A DNA stretch of 64,000 nt from Gemmata sp051859125 (GTDB lineage: Bacteria; Planctomycetota; Planctomycetia; Gemmatales; Gemmataceae): assembly GCF_051859125.1 (NCBI RefSeq), contig NZ_JBHYGG010000157.1:1-64000 (forward strand), given 5' to 3'. This document shows, piece by piece, positions 46,986 through 56,228 of the stretch. Under the pieces are notes generated by a model. That model ran no database searches, was not told the origin of the DNA, and worked only from the letters and a program-made list of their open reading frames with translations. The position numbers and the translations under genes are program-made. Within the stretch, counting starts at the first letter, position 1. Every line of letters starts with the position of its first letter.

Positions 46986-49502
46986 TTATCTTCCGCGCCG
47001 CACGACGAGCACCTCGCCCGTTCGGAACGCTTCGGCGATCACGCCCGTGGAGTGGCACCGCACGGTCACCGCGCCGGCGGTCGGCGTGTCCCACACGGTC
47101 GCGCCGGCGTAGGCCCGGGTCAGGTGGTCGGTCGGCCCCGGGCGCTGGCTGGAGATCACCAGCTTCGGCTTCGCCCACGCCGCCATCAGCGACGGCAGCG
47201 GGAGGTGCGCCGACTTCGCGCCGTGGTGCGGGGCGAGCATCACGTCCACGGGCGGAACCGGGCGATCGACGGCGCGTGCCTGCCCGGCCCCTTCGAGGTC
47301 GCCGGTGAGCAGCACCGCGTGCGGACCGGAGCGAACGAGCAGTACGAGGCTCCGCGTGTTCTCGTTACCCTCCAGCCGCTCGGCCGGCGGGTGCAGCACG
47401 TCGAACGTCACGCCGCTGGCCTCGAAGCGGTCCCCGGCGACGGCGATGCGCGTCGCGACCCTGTGCCGCTCGAACGCCGCGAGCGCCGCTTCTACGCCGG
47501 GCGAGGACTTGTCCGAGAACGTCGGCGTCAGCGTCACGCGGCCGACCGGGAAGCGCCCGAGCAGTTCGGGAATCCCGTTGAAGTGATCGAGGTCGGCGTG
47601 CGAGACGAACAGCTCGTCGATCCGCGACACTCCGCGAGCCCACAGGAACGGCGCGACCGTGCGGCGCACGGCGTCCGGGCCGGCGGTGGTGCCGGCGTCG
47701 TAGAGCAGCACGCGGCCGTCGGGGGTCTCGATCACCACGCAGCACCCGTGGCCGATGGCGAGGAACGTGAACCGGCACTCGTCGCCCGTTCGCGGCTGGC
47801 CGGTGAGGGCGAGCCCCGCGAACACCCACACGGCGACCCCGAGCAGGCACCGCCGCGACCACGGGACCGCACACAGCACGGCCAGCGCGACGCCGGCGTA
47901 GAAGGCGACGAGCCACCACACCGGCGGGGCCGGCGCGTACACCCACCCGCCGGGGATGCGCTCCGCCGCGTGAACGAGCACCTCGCATAACGCGAGGCTC
48001 AGTTCGGTGACCTTCGCGAACGGCCACGCGGCCCACGCGCCGAAGGGCGCGACGAGCAAGAGCAAGAACCCCGCGACCAGCGCCACCGACGTGAGCAGCA
48101 CGAGCGGCGGGCCGAGCAGAAGGCCGATCGGGGCGGCGAGGTTCTGCCACGCGAGGACGAGCGGCGCGTTCACGACACCCAGAATGAAGCTGATCGCGAA
48201 CGCGACCCACACGACCCGCAGCACCGCCCGCACCAGTTTCTCGGCCGGCCCGCGGCTCTCGTCGAGGAGCTGTTCGACCGGCGTGAGCGGCCGCGGAGCC
48301 AGCCAAACCCCCGCACCCCAGACCAGCACGAACACCGACAGGAACGAGAGCTGGCACCCCTGCGAGAACGGGTCGGTCGGGTTGATCGCGATCACGACGA
48401 GCCACGACAGTGCGAAGATGTTCGCGGCGATCACCGGCCGCCGCAGCACGATCGCGAGGCACACGGCGCACACCATCACCGCGGCCCGCACCGCCGACGG
48501 CCGCGCGCCGGTGAGCAGCGTGTACCCAATCATGACCACGATGAGCACCCACGCGCCGTGCCGCCGCCGCACCGCGAACACCTTCAGCACCAGCCACACG
48601 AACCCGGCGAGCACGACGAGGTGCTGCCCCGAGATCGCCAGGACGTGAACCACGCCGGTGCGCACGTAGGCGTCCCACCCGTCGCGGTCGAGCGCCGCCG
48701 TGTCGCCCAGGAGCAGCGCCGCGGCCAGCCCGGACTCGTCGGGCGGCAGCGCCTCCTGCAACCACCGCGTCCCGGCCCCGCGGGCCACGCCGACCCAGCC
48801 GAACAGGGACGCGCGCCAGCCCTCGCCGAGCCGCGCCACGCCGGCCGCCGACTTCTCGACCCGGAGCGTCGCGGTGATGCGCTGGTCGAGCAGGTACTCG
48901 CGAAAATCGCGCTCGCCGGGGTTCGCTGCTCCTTGCGGCTTCGCGAGGCGGCCGGTGACTTCGAGCGCGTCGCCCGCGTGGAGGCCGCTCAGTTCCCCTT
49001 CCACGGTGAGCCGCACGCGGCCCGACGCCGGCACCCAGCCGCTTTGCGACTCGACGGCCGTCACCGACAGCACCGTCGAAGTCGTCTCGCCCTTCGGCTC
49101 GGTCACGAGCGGGTCGGGCTTCGCGGCCCGGTACCGCACCGGCTCCTCGGCGAGCGCCCCGCGGACCCGTGCGGGCGTCGGCACGTCGGGCGCGACGAGC
49201 CCGATGTCGTTCGGCTCGAAGCGGTGGCGGTGGTCGTGGTGGTGCGCCGCCGCGAGGCCGCCGGCCGCCACTGCGAGCCACAGAGCCGCCGACGGGCGGT
49301 CGCGGCCCACGAGCCACGCGGCCAGCGCCCCGACCCCGACCGCCAGCGAAGCGAACGACGACACGCCGACGTAGCGATCGACGATCAGCCCGAGCGTCGC
49401 CGCCAGCGCGACCGGCGCGAGCGGCGCGCGTGCGAACTCGCGCCACGCCGGTTCTTGCGGCCTGGGTGCGTCGTGGTCCGGCGGCGGAACGTGGGGCGAC
49501 AT
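46986..49502 (-). CDS. comEC: ComEC/Rec2-family DNA uptake protein
   Basis: An 838-residue protein: an N-terminal membrane helix pair, a soluble DUF4131-type domain (about 90-240, RVRGALAEEPVRYRAAKP and GRVRLTVEGELSGLHAGDAL), a ten-helix Competence domain (about 250-560, VLAISGQHLVVLAGFVWLVL, SAVRAAVMVCAVCLAIVLRR) and a metallo-beta-lactamase-like C terminus (about 585-838) with SHADLDHFNG and VMLAPHHGAKSA. This architecture is the channel and nuclease of natural transformation. The start MSPHVPPPDHD is the first Met that keeps the domain order. A GTG-less leader with CCCTGCG precedes it. No other com genes are seen. Confidence 0.93.
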   Translation of the reverse strand: MSPHVPPPDHDAPRPQEPAWREFARAPLAPVALAATLGLIVDRYVGVSSFASLAVGVGALAAWLVGRDRPSAALWLAVAAGGLAAAHHHDHRHRFEPNDIGLVAPDVPTPARVRGALAEEPVRYRAAKPDPLVTEPKGETTSTVLSVTAVESQSGWVPASGRVRLTVEGELSGLHAGDALEVTGRLAKPQGAANPGERDFREYLLDQRITATLRVEKSAAGVARLGEGWRASLFGWVGVARGAGTRWLQEALPPDESGLAAALLLGDTAALDRDGWDAYVRTGVVHVLAISGQHLVVLAGFVWLVLKVFAVRRRHGAWVLIVVMIGYTLLTGARPSAVRAAVMVCAVCLAIVLRRPVIAANIFALSWLVVIAINPTDPFSQGCQLSFLSVFVLVWGAGVWLAPRPLTPVEQLLDESRGPAEKLVRAVLRVVWVAFAISFILGVVNAPLVLAWQNLAAPIGLLLGPPLVLLTSVALVAGFLLLLVAPFGAWAAWPFAKVTELSLALCEVLVHAAERIPGGWVYAPAPPVWWLVAFYAGVALAVLCAVPWSRRCLLGVAVWVFAGLALTGQPRTGDECRFTFLAIGHGCCVVIETPDGRVLLYDAGTTAGPDAVRRTVAPFLWARGVSRIDELFVSHADLDHFNGIPELLGRFPVGRVTLTPTFSDKSSPGVEAALAAFERHRVATRIAVAGDRFEASGVTFDVLHPPAERLEGNENTRSLVLLVRSGPHAVLLTGDLEGAGQARAVDRPVPPVDVMLAPHHGAKSAHLPLPSLMAAWAKPKLVISSQRPGPTDHLTRAYAGATVWDTPTAGAVTVRCHSTGVIAEAFRTGEVLVVRRGR

Positions 49503-49636
49503 CGCAGGGTGATATTGGTGGGGCGGGGCTTCTTTGCCGCCCACGCGTCGGGTGGCAGGCCAGAAAGCCCCCCCCCCCCCGAACACCGCCAGGATAGACC
49601 CAAGCCGCGCGCCGTGCCACCGGATAGATTGCCCTG

Positions 49637-50722
49637 ATGAACACCGTCCGCGTCAACCTCGGCCCGCGGTCCTACGACATCGCCCTGACGAGCGGCAACG
49701 CCGCCGGGCTCGGCCCGTTCGCCCGCGCCGCGCTCCCGAAGGCGAAGCTCGCGCTCGTGGTGTCCGACGCGAACACGCACCAACACGCGGTCGCCGTCGA
49801 GCATGCGCTCCAAGCCGCCGGGTTCGGCACCGCACTTGCAAAGGTGCCGGCCGGTGAGGAATCGAAATCGCAGGCCGAGTTGTCCCGCCTGTACGACGGG
49901 CTCTACGACCTCGCGGCCGACCGCAACACGGCCGTTGTCGCGGTCGGCGGCGGCGTGGTCGGCGACCTCGCGGGGTTCGCCGCCGCGAGCTACAACCGCG
50001 GCCTGCCGCTGTTCATGGTGCCCACGACACTGCTGTCGATGGTCGATTCGTCGGTCGGCGGGAAGACCGGCATCAACCACCCGAAGGGGAAGAACCTCAT
50101 CGGCGCGTTCCACCAGCCGGCCGGCGTGTGGATCGACGCGGCGTACCTCGACACGCTCCCCGAGCGCGAGTTCCGCAGCGGGCTGGCCGAAGTGGTGAAA
50201 TACGGCGTCATCCTGGATGTACAGTTCTTCAGGTGGCTCGAAGACAACGCGGCCGCCGTTCGCGCCCGCGACCCCAAGGCGGTCCTCCCGGTCGTCGCCC
50301 GGTCGTGCCAGTTGAAGGCCGACGTAGTGGAGAAGGACGAGCGCGAGGAGACCGGCCTGCGGGCGGTCCTGAACTACGGGCACACGTTCGCCCACGCCTT
50401 CGAGACGGTCGGCGGGTACGGCGCGTGGCTCCACGGCGAGGCGGTCGCCGCCGGGATGATGTGTGCGAGTCGGCTCGCCGAAAAGCTCGGCATGATCGAC
50501 GGCGACCTCACCCGCCGGCAGGGGAAGCTGCTCGACGCATTCGAGCTGCCGACGGCCCCGAAGCCCGGGTGGGACACCGACGCTCTGGTCGCGGTGATGC
50601 GGCGCGACAAGAAGGCCGCCGCCGGGAAGCTGCGGTTCATCCTGCCCACGCGGATCGGCGAGGTGAAACTCGTCGGCGACATCGACGAGCGGTTGGTGCG
50701 GGGGGTCCTTGAGGGGCAGTGA
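49637..50722 (+). CDS. aroB: 3-dehydroquinate synthase
   Basis: Converts 3-deoxy-D-arabino-heptulosonate 7-phosphate to 3-dehydroquinate, step two of the shikimate pathway. The 361-residue protein has the NAD-binding VVAVGGGVVGDLAGFAA (about 98-114), MVPTTLLSMVDSSVGGKTGI with the substrate Lys, FRSGLAEVVKYGVI with Glu/Lys contacts and the zinc-binding His residues in NYGHTFAHAFE and LHGEAVAAGM. Length is normal. A strong hairpin follows its stop. The next gene is an inositol-phosphate synthase-like protein with its own gap, so cotranscription is uncertain. Confidence 0.96.
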   Translation: MNTVRVNLGPRSYDIALTSGNAAGLGPFARAALPKAKLALVVSDANTHQHAVAVEHALQAAGFGTALAKVPAGEESKSQAELSRLYDGLYDLAADRNTAVVAVGGGVVGDLAGFAAASYNRGLPLFMVPTTLLSMVDSSVGGKTGINHPKGKNLIGAFHQPAGVWIDAAYLDTLPEREFRSGLAEVVKYGVILDVQFFRWLEDNAAAVRARDPKAVLPVVARSCQLKADVVEKDEREETGLRAVLNYGHTFAHAFETVGGYGAWLHGEAVAAGMMCASRLAEKLGMIDGDLTRRQGKLLDAFELPTAPKPGWDTDALVAVMRRDKKAAAGKLRFILPTRIGEVKLVGDIDERLVRGVLEGQ

Positions 50723-50773
50723 GTGGTCCGCTCGCTCCACGAGCGGCTGGTTGTGACCGCTCGCGGACCACTC
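50721..50773 (+). terminator. Hairpin after aroB
   Basis: Perfect 10-base outer arms GAGTGGTCCG (50721-50730) and CGGACCACTC (50764-50773), beginning at the aroB stop, with an inner CGCTC/GAGCG pairing. Confidence 0.65.
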
Positions 50774-50952
50774 TTGGTCACCCCGGGCGCACCGCTGGCC
50801 AAACATTGCCCGGTCGGTTTGTCCGGCCGGCACCGGGCGTCGTTCCGGTGAACCGGCGGTTGCGGAACTTGACCCCCGGCGCGGACGTCGGACAATTCGT
50901 GTAGAATTGGTGTATCCCGCCTCGGCCCTCCCCCTTGCGGACGTTCTCAGTC

Positions 50953-52164
50953 ATGGCCAAGCGCCGCGTCGGATTGTGGTTCATCGGTGCGTGCGGCGGC
51001 GTCGCCAGCACGGCGGCCCTCGGCCTGTCGGCGCTCGCCCGCGGCCTGACCCCGACGACCGGCCTCGTCACTGCGCTGCCGGCGTTCGCGCACCTCGATC
51101 TCGACGAGCCGGCCAGCTTCGTCCTCGGCGGGCACGACATCCGCCAGGCCACGCTCCTCTCCGCGGTGTGCGAGATGAAGGCGCGGGCCAACGTGTTCGA
51201 CGAGCGCACCATCTCGATGTGCGCCGCCGACCTGGAGGCGTGGTCGAACAACCTGCGCCCCGGCGTCGTGTTCAAGCCGAACGCGGCGATCACCGCCCTC
51301 GCCGACCGGGCCGACGTCCGGCAGGCCCGCACCCCCCGCGAAGCGGTCGGCATGATCCAGGCCGACCTCAAGGCGTTCAAGGCAGCCGAGAAGCTCGACC
51401 AGTTGATCGTCGTGAACGCCGCGTCCACCGAGCCGGTGTTCACCGCGGGCGACGAGCACCAGTCGCTGGAGAAGCTCCTCCCGGCCCTGGAGCGCCCGAC
51501 CTCGGCCGCGCTGCCGACCAGCAGCCTCTACGCCTTCGCGGCGCTCGACGCCGGGTTCCCGTACGTCAACCTGACCCCGAGCCGCGGCGCGACCCTCCCC
51601 GCACTCGACGAACTGGCCCGCAAGCGCGGCCTCCCGCACGCCGGGCAGGACCTGAAGACCGGCGAGACGCTCGTGAAGTCGGTGCTGGCCCCGCTGTTCG
51701 CCCGCCGCAACCTGCGGGTCCTCAGTTGGGTCGGGCACAACATCCTCGGCAACCGCGACGGGCAGGTGCTCAACGACCCGGAGAACAAGGCGTCAAAGCT
51801 GAAGAGCAAGGACGCGCTGCTGGCCGAGATGCTCGGGTACAAGCCGCAGTCGATCGTGAGCATCGAGTACGTCGAGTCGCTGGACGACTGGAAGACGGCG
51901 TGGGACCACATCCACTACGAGGGGTTCCTGGGCACGAAGATGACGATGCAGTTCACCTGGCAGGGGTGCGACTCGCTGCTCGCGGCCCCACTGGTGCTCG
52001 ACATCGTCCGCCTGACGGCCCTGGCCCAGCGCCGCGGCGAGGCCGGCCCGATGCCGCACCTGGCGAGCTTCTTCAAGAGCCCGATCGGCGTCCCCGAGCA
52101 CGACTTCGGCAAGCAGTTCGCTATGCTGGAGGAGTACGCCGCGAGAACGGAACGGACGAATTAA
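50953..52164 (+). CDS. Inositol-3-phosphate synthase family protein
   Basis: A 403-residue NAD-dependent enzyme resembling myo-inositol-1-phosphate synthase, which cyclises glucose 6-phosphate. The Rossmann start LWFIGACGGVASTAALGLSA, the LIVVNAASTEPVF strand, and the core LSWVGHNILGNRDGQVLNDP (about 255-274) with KLKSKDALLAEML match the family, although the core GNNDGxNL sequence is relaxed here to GNRDGQVL. The C terminus is LDIVRLTALAQRRGEAGPMP. The start ATG of MAKRRVGLW is preceded by a TAGAAT-like -10 at 50902-50907. A TIM-barrel isomerase follows, suggesting an inositol or polyol pathway; substrate is inferred only. Confidence 0.85.
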   Translation: MAKRRVGLWFIGACGGVASTAALGLSALARGLTPTTGLVTALPAFAHLDLDEPASFVLGGHDIRQATLLSAVCEMKARANVFDERTISMCAADLEAWSNNLRPGVVFKPNAAITALADRADVRQARTPREAVGMIQADLKAFKAAEKLDQLIVVNAASTEPVFTAGDEHQSLEKLLPALERPTSAALPTSSLYAFAALDAGFPYVNLTPSRGATLPALDELARKRGLPHAGQDLKTGETLVKSVLAPLFARRNLRVLSWVGHNILGNRDGQVLNDPENKASKLKSKDALLAEMLGYKPQSIVSIEYVESLDDWKTAWDHIHYEGFLGTKMTMQFTWQGCDSLLAAPLVLDIVRLTALAQRRGEAGPMPHLASFFKSPIGVPEHDFGKQFAMLEEYAARTERTN

Positions 52165-52276
52165 CCACAAAGGACACAGAGGGCACAGAGAAAGGCAAGG
52201 AACAGAGTGTTTGAAGAACTGTCCTTTCTCGGCTGTTGTTCTTCCTTTGTGCGCTTTGCTATCTTTGTGGTGAACC
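52162..52276. repeat. Imperfect inverted repeat, ACCACAAAGGACACAGAG type
   Basis: ACCACAAAGGACACAGAGGG (from 52164) loosely complements the later CTTTGTGCGCTTTGCTATCT plus TTGTGGT. It fills the gap between the inositol synthase-like gene and the isomerase gene and overlaps the former's stop codon region. Confidence 0.6.
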
Positions 52277-52289
52277 CTCTTCGCGAATC

Positions 52290-53147
52290 ATGCACCTGGC
52301 CTTCTCCACCAACGCCTACCTGAACCACTCGTTCGCCGACACCACGGCCCGGCTCGCCGGGCTCGGGTACCGCGGGGTCGAGGTCATGGCCGACGTGCCC
52401 CACGCCTGGCCCGCGTACCTGCTCCCCGAGCACAAGCAGGCGCTCCGCGACGCGCTGGCGCGGAACAACCTCCGCATCTCGAACGTCAACGCGTTCATGA
52501 TGCACGCGGTCAACGACCACCGGCAGAAGTACTGGCACCCGTCGTGGATCGAGCCCGACGCGAACTACCGCCGCGTCCGCATCGACCACACCAAGCGCGC
52601 CCTCACGCTCGCGAAGGAGATCGGCGCGACGTGCATCACCACCGAGCCGGGCGGCCCGCTCGAGGGCCGGCCGTGGGCCGAGTGCCTCGCGCTGTTCGTC
52701 GAGATGCTCAAGCCGGTCGTCGAGCACGCCGAGAAGGAGCAGGTGATGCTCCTCGTCGAGCCCGAGCCCGACCTGCTCATCGAGACCGCCGACCAGTACC
52801 TCGAGTTCGCGTCGAAGATCTCGTCGCCGTACCTCGGGCTGAACTTCGACATCGGCCACTCGTACTGCGTGAGCGACGACCCGGCCGCGACCGTGAAGCG
52901 GCTCGGCAAGCTGATCCGCCACGTCCACCTCGAGGACATCGCGCCGACACGGGTCCACCACCACCTGATCCCCGGCGAGGGGGCCATCGACTTCGGCGCG
53001 ACGCTCAAGGCGCTCAAGGAGATCGGTTACCAGGACTGGGTGACGATCGAGCTGTACACCTGCCACGAGAACCCGGACCACGCGGCGAAGGTGGCCCGCG
53101 AGCGGGTGCTGAAGATCGCGGCGGACGCGGGCGTCGAGTTGAGTTGA
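52290..53147 (+). CDS. Sugar phosphate isomerase/epimerase family protein
   Basis: A 285-residue TIM-barrel protein of the xylose-isomerase-like group. Family features include MHLAFSTNAYLNHSFADTTA, YRGVEVMADVPHAWPAYLLP, GATCITTEPGGPL, a metal-binding EPEPDLLIETADQYL and LGLNFDIGHSYCVSDDP, RHVHLEDIAPTRVHHHLIPG and VTIELYTC. Residues such as Glu, Asp and His at those points are arranged as in divalent-metal sugar epimerases (Hyi, IolE). The N-terminal Met is the ATG at 52290; upstream open codons belong to the repeat. It follows the inositol synthase-like gene by 125 bases. Substrate is undetermined. Confidence 0.88.
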   Translation: MHLAFSTNAYLNHSFADTTARLAGLGYRGVEVMADVPHAWPAYLLPEHKQALRDALARNNLRISNVNAFMMHAVNDHRQKYWHPSWIEPDANYRRVRIDHTKRALTLAKEIGATCITTEPGGPLEGRPWAECLALFVEMLKPVVEHAEKEQVMLLVEPEPDLLIETADQYLEFASKISSPYLGLNFDIGHSYCVSDDPAATVKRLGKLIRHVHLEDIAPTRVHHHLIPGEGAIDFGATLKALKEIGYQDWVTIELYTCHENPDHAAKVARERVLKIAADAGVELS

Positions 53148-53159
53148 TTTGAGATGTCT

Positions 53160-53221
53160 GTCCGAGCCCGAGCGCCGAGCGAGGGATGACGCTAACCCTC
53201 GCTCGGCGCTCGGGCTCGGAC
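53160..53221. repeat. Palindromic repeat, GTCCGAGCCCGAGCG family, copy 2
   Basis: Perfect 26-base arms (53160-53185 and 53196-53221) with a ten-base loop, the same arm sequence as at 24357-24422. It sits between the convergent isomerase and PSCyt1 genes and extends into the gap on both sides. Confidence 0.95.
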
Positions 53222-53244
53222 GGACACAATTCCGCTCGTCCGGC

Positions 53245-56181
53245 TCACTCCTTCGTGACGAACTCGTCGAAGTTCAGGACCGCGCGTGCGGTCGCGGTCC
53301 AGGCGGCGCGCTCGGCCGCGGGGCCGGTCCCGCCGCCCGCGACGGCGTCGGCGCGGTCCGGGTCGGTGGCGAACCGTTCGCGCTGCGCCGCGTAGAACTT
53401 CGCGAGCCTCGCCACCTCGTCGGCCGTCGGCGCCCGCACCAGGCACAGCCGGAACAGGAGCGCAGCGCGGTCCTCGGGCGTCCCCTTCTGTTCCGCCGCA
53501 CGCCGCCCGAGCGCACGGGCCACGTCGAGCAGCACCGTGTCGTTGAGCATCGTGAGCGCCTGGAGTGCGGAGTTCGTGACCTCGCGGCGGGCCACGCACG
53601 CCTCGCCGCTCGGCGCGTCGAACGTGCCGGCCATCGCGTAGGGGGCGGTCCGCTTCGCGAACGTGTACAGCCCGCGGCGGTACCGGTCCTCGCCGTCACT
53701 CGCCTTCCACTGGAAGCTCCCGTACGAGGTGTCGGTCGTGCCGGCCGGTTGCGGCGGGAACACGCTCGGCCCGTACATCTTCGCCGACAGCAGCCCGGCC
53801 GCCCTCAGCGCCGAGTCGCGGATCTGCTCTGCTTCGAGCCGCACCCGCGGCCCGCGTGCGAGCCACTTGTTCTCCCCGTCCTTCGCGAGCAACTCGGGCG
53901 TCATGCGCGACGCCTGCCGGTACGTCGCGCTCGTCACGATGAGCTTGTGGAGCGCCTTGACCGACCAGCCGCGGGCGACGAACTCGCTCGCCAGCCAGTC
54001 GAGCAGTTCGGGGTGCGTCGGGGCGTCGCCCTGGTAGCCGAAGTCGTCGAGCGTCCGCACGAGCCCGCGGCCGAAGAAGGCGTGCCAGTGACGGTTCACT
54101 GTCACGCGCGCCGTCAGCGGGTTCTCGGGGCTCACGAGCCACCTCGCGAACGCGAGGCGGTCCGCGGTCGCGCGGTTGGGGAGCGGCGGCAACCACGCCG
54201 GCACCCCGGCCGCGACCGGTTCCTTCGGCTGGAGGAACTCGCCGCGGTGGTGGCGGAACGTGGGCCGCGGGTTGTCGGCCGGGCGCTCGCGCATCACGAG
54301 CGTGGTCGCCGGCGCCGGGAGTTGCTTGCGGAGCGCGTCGATCTCGGCGCGGGCGGCCTTCAGTTCCGGGGCGACGCTCAGCCAGTGCCTGAGCAGCGCG
54401 GCGCGCTGGTCGGGCGCCGGCTCGCCGGCGGCGAGAGCGGCTTCGACCTCGGCCGGAATCTCGCGGGCCTTCGGTGCGGGGGCGGTGGTCGCCGATACGC
54501 GGAACCGACCCAGGCTCGCCGCGTAGTGCCGCTCGAAGACGAGTTCGAGGGTCGCCGACTTTGCGGTGAGCGGCTTTTCCAGCACGAACACCGCGGCGCT
54601 CGGCTTGCCCTCGTTCCCCTGGCACGCCCAGCCCGTCTGCGTGTTGCCGTCGAGCGCCTTCGCCGCGGGGGTGTTCGGTCGCGCCGGGGCCTCGGTCGCG
54701 GTGGCGAACTTCGCTTGCGTGCCGTCGGCCGTGAGGCTGACCTCGCCAAGCAGGAAGTCGCCCTTCGGCCCCTCGTAGTACGCGCGGCCCGGCCCGCCGG
54801 CCGGGAGCGAGTCGTCGGGCAGTGCCTCGATGCGAACGGCCGTGGTGCCCGCTGGCAGGTCGGTGAGCGTGAGCGCGTACCGGTCCTGCTTCATCGGGTC
54901 GCCGGTCGCGAGAACGGACCCGTCGGCCCGGAGTTCGAGCCGCGTGTTCGGGCCGCCGTCGAGCTTCGCGGGCCGCAGCACCTTCCACGGAACGGCGCTC
55001 TTCTTCTCGGCCGCCACCCACTGACCGAACAGCTTGTCGCGCTGCTCGGCCGGGATGCGCTCCGCGAGGCCGGCTTCGAGCGTGCGGATGCGGCCCTCCA
55101 GGTCGGCCCGCGCCTTCGCCTGCTCCTCGGTCGGGACCAGCGCCTCGGGCTCGTCCGCGTTGTTGAGGAACGCGAACAGGCGGAAGTACTCGGTGTGCGT
55201 GATCGGGTCGAACTTGTGCGTGTGGCACTGGGCGCACCCGACGGTGAGGCCGAGCCACGCGGTGCCGGTCGTGGCGACGCGGTCCACCACGGCGTGGTAC
55301 CGGAACTCGAGCGGGTCGATGCCGCCCTCCTCGTTGAGCATCGTGTTCCGGTGGAACCCGGTCGCGACCTTCTGGGCCTGCGTCGCGTTCGGGAGCAGGT
55401 CGCCGGCCAGTTGCTCGACGGTGAACTGATCGAAGGGCATGTCGGCGTTGAGAGCCTTGATGACCCAGTCACGGTACGGCCAGACGGACCGGCGGCGGTC
55501 CTTCTCGTACCCGTTCGTGTCGGCGTACCGGGCCAGGTCGAGCCACTTCCGTGCCCACCGCTCGCCGTACAGCGGCGACGCGAGCAACTTGTCGACGAGC
55601 TTCTCGTAGGCGTCGGGGGCGTCGTCGCTCGCGAACGCATCGGCCTCGTCGGGCGTCGGCGGTACGCCGATCATGTCGAGGTACACGCGGCGGACGAGAG
55701 TGAGCTTGTCGGCAGCGGGCGACGGTGACAGCCCGTTGTCACGCAACTTCGCCAGCACGAACGCATCGATCGGGTTGCGGGCGGCCTCCTTCGCGCCAAC
55801 GGCGGGAACCGCCGGACGCTTCACGGGCGCGAACGCCCAGTGCGACTCGTACTTCGCGCCGGCGGCGACCCACGCCTTCAGCGTCGCCTTCTCCTTATCG
55901 GTGAGGGGCCGCTTGGCGGCCGGCGGCGGCATCACCTCGCTCTCGTCGTCGGTGAACAGCCGGCGAACGAACTCGCTGTCCTCGACCTTCCCGAGCGTGT
56001 GCTCGGCCCCCTCACGGGTGTCGAGCCGGAGCTTCGCCTTGCGCGCGGCGTCGTCCGGCCCGTGGCACTTGAGGCACCGGGCCGACAGGATCGGCCGCAC
56101 GTCGCGGTTGAAGTCGGGCGGCTCCGCGGCCCGTGCGGCGGCCCCGGCAGCGACAGCGGCGATCACGACAACCCAGCGCAT
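53245..56181 (-). CDS. Planctomycete cytochrome-type PSCyt1/DUF1549/DUF1553 protein
   Basis: A 978-residue exported protein with the standard planctomycete order. The signal peptide is MRWVVVIAAVAAGAAARAA. The PSCyt1 domain carries a haem-c motif Cys36-x2-Cys39-His40 (ARCLKCHG). DUF1549 (about 150-380) starts with NPIDAFVLAKLRDNGLSPSP and includes SPLYGERWARKWLDLARYAD and GWSVKALHK-type motifs later. A middle region (about 430-630) looks like a beta-sandwich insert (VFVLEKPLTAKSATLELVFE). DUF1553 (about 690-975) contains NRHWHAFFGRGLVRTLDDFG and PSGEACVARREVTNSALQAL. These proteins are abundant in this phylum, and a role in degrading complex polysaccharides or in electron transfer has been suggested but not shown. 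It is downstream of the STN protein. Confidence 0.93.
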   Translation of the reverse strand: MRWVVVIAAVAAGAAARAAEPPDFNRDVRPILSARCLKCHGPDDAARKAKLRLDTREGAEHTLGKVEDSEFVRRLFTDDESEVMPPPAAKRPLTDKEKATLKAWVAAGAKYESHWAFAPVKRPAVPAVGAKEAARNPIDAFVLAKLRDNGLSPSPAADKLTLVRRVYLDMIGVPPTPDEADAFASDDAPDAYEKLVDKLLASPLYGERWARKWLDLARYADTNGYEKDRRRSVWPYRDWVIKALNADMPFDQFTVEQLAGDLLPNATQAQKVATGFHRNTMLNEEGGIDPLEFRYHAVVDRVATTGTAWLGLTVGCAQCHTHKFDPITHTEYFRLFAFLNNADEPEALVPTEEQAKARADLEGRIRTLEAGLAERIPAEQRDKLFGQWVAAEKKSAVPWKVLRPAKLDGGPNTRLELRADGSVLATGDPMKQDRYALTLTDLPAGTTAVRIEALPDDSLPAGGPGRAYYEGPKGDFLLGEVSLTADGTQAKFATATEAPARPNTPAAKALDGNTQTGWACQGNEGKPSAAVFVLEKPLTAKSATLELVFERHYAASLGRFRVSATTAPAPKAREIPAEVEAALAAGEPAPDQRAALLRHWLSVAPELKAARAEIDALRKQLPAPATTLVMRERPADNPRPTFRHHRGEFLQPKEPVAAGVPAWLPPLPNRATADRLAFARWLVSPENPLTARVTVNRHWHAFFGRGLVRTLDDFGYQGDAPTHPELLDWLASEFVARGWSVKALHKLIVTSATYRQASRMTPELLAKDGENKWLARGPRVRLEAEQIRDSALRAAGLLSAKMYGPSVFPPQPAGTTDTSYGSFQWKASDGEDRYRRGLYTFAKRTAPYAMAGTFDAPSGEACVARREVTNSALQALTMLNDTVLLDVARALGRRAAEQKGTPEDRAALLFRLCLVRAPTADEVARLAKFYAAQRERFATDPDRADAVAGGGTGPAAERAAWTATARAVLNFDEFVTKE

Positions 56182-56228
56182 CAGCGGTCCCTTCGCTCGG
56201 TGGTGGTTCAGTGCGGAACGTGCGGTGG

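Noticed and set aside
49637..53147. ebo-type metabolite cluster (EboD/EboE)
   Set aside because: The dehydroquinate synthase has normal AroB motifs and the TIM barrel is about 100 residues shorter than EboE; no EboA/B/C neighbours are seen.
53245..55728. Long plus-strand open frame opposite the PSCyt1 gene
   Set aside because: Antisense of a well-supported multi-domain gene; composition is Arg/Val/Leu/Glu-rich without domain structure.
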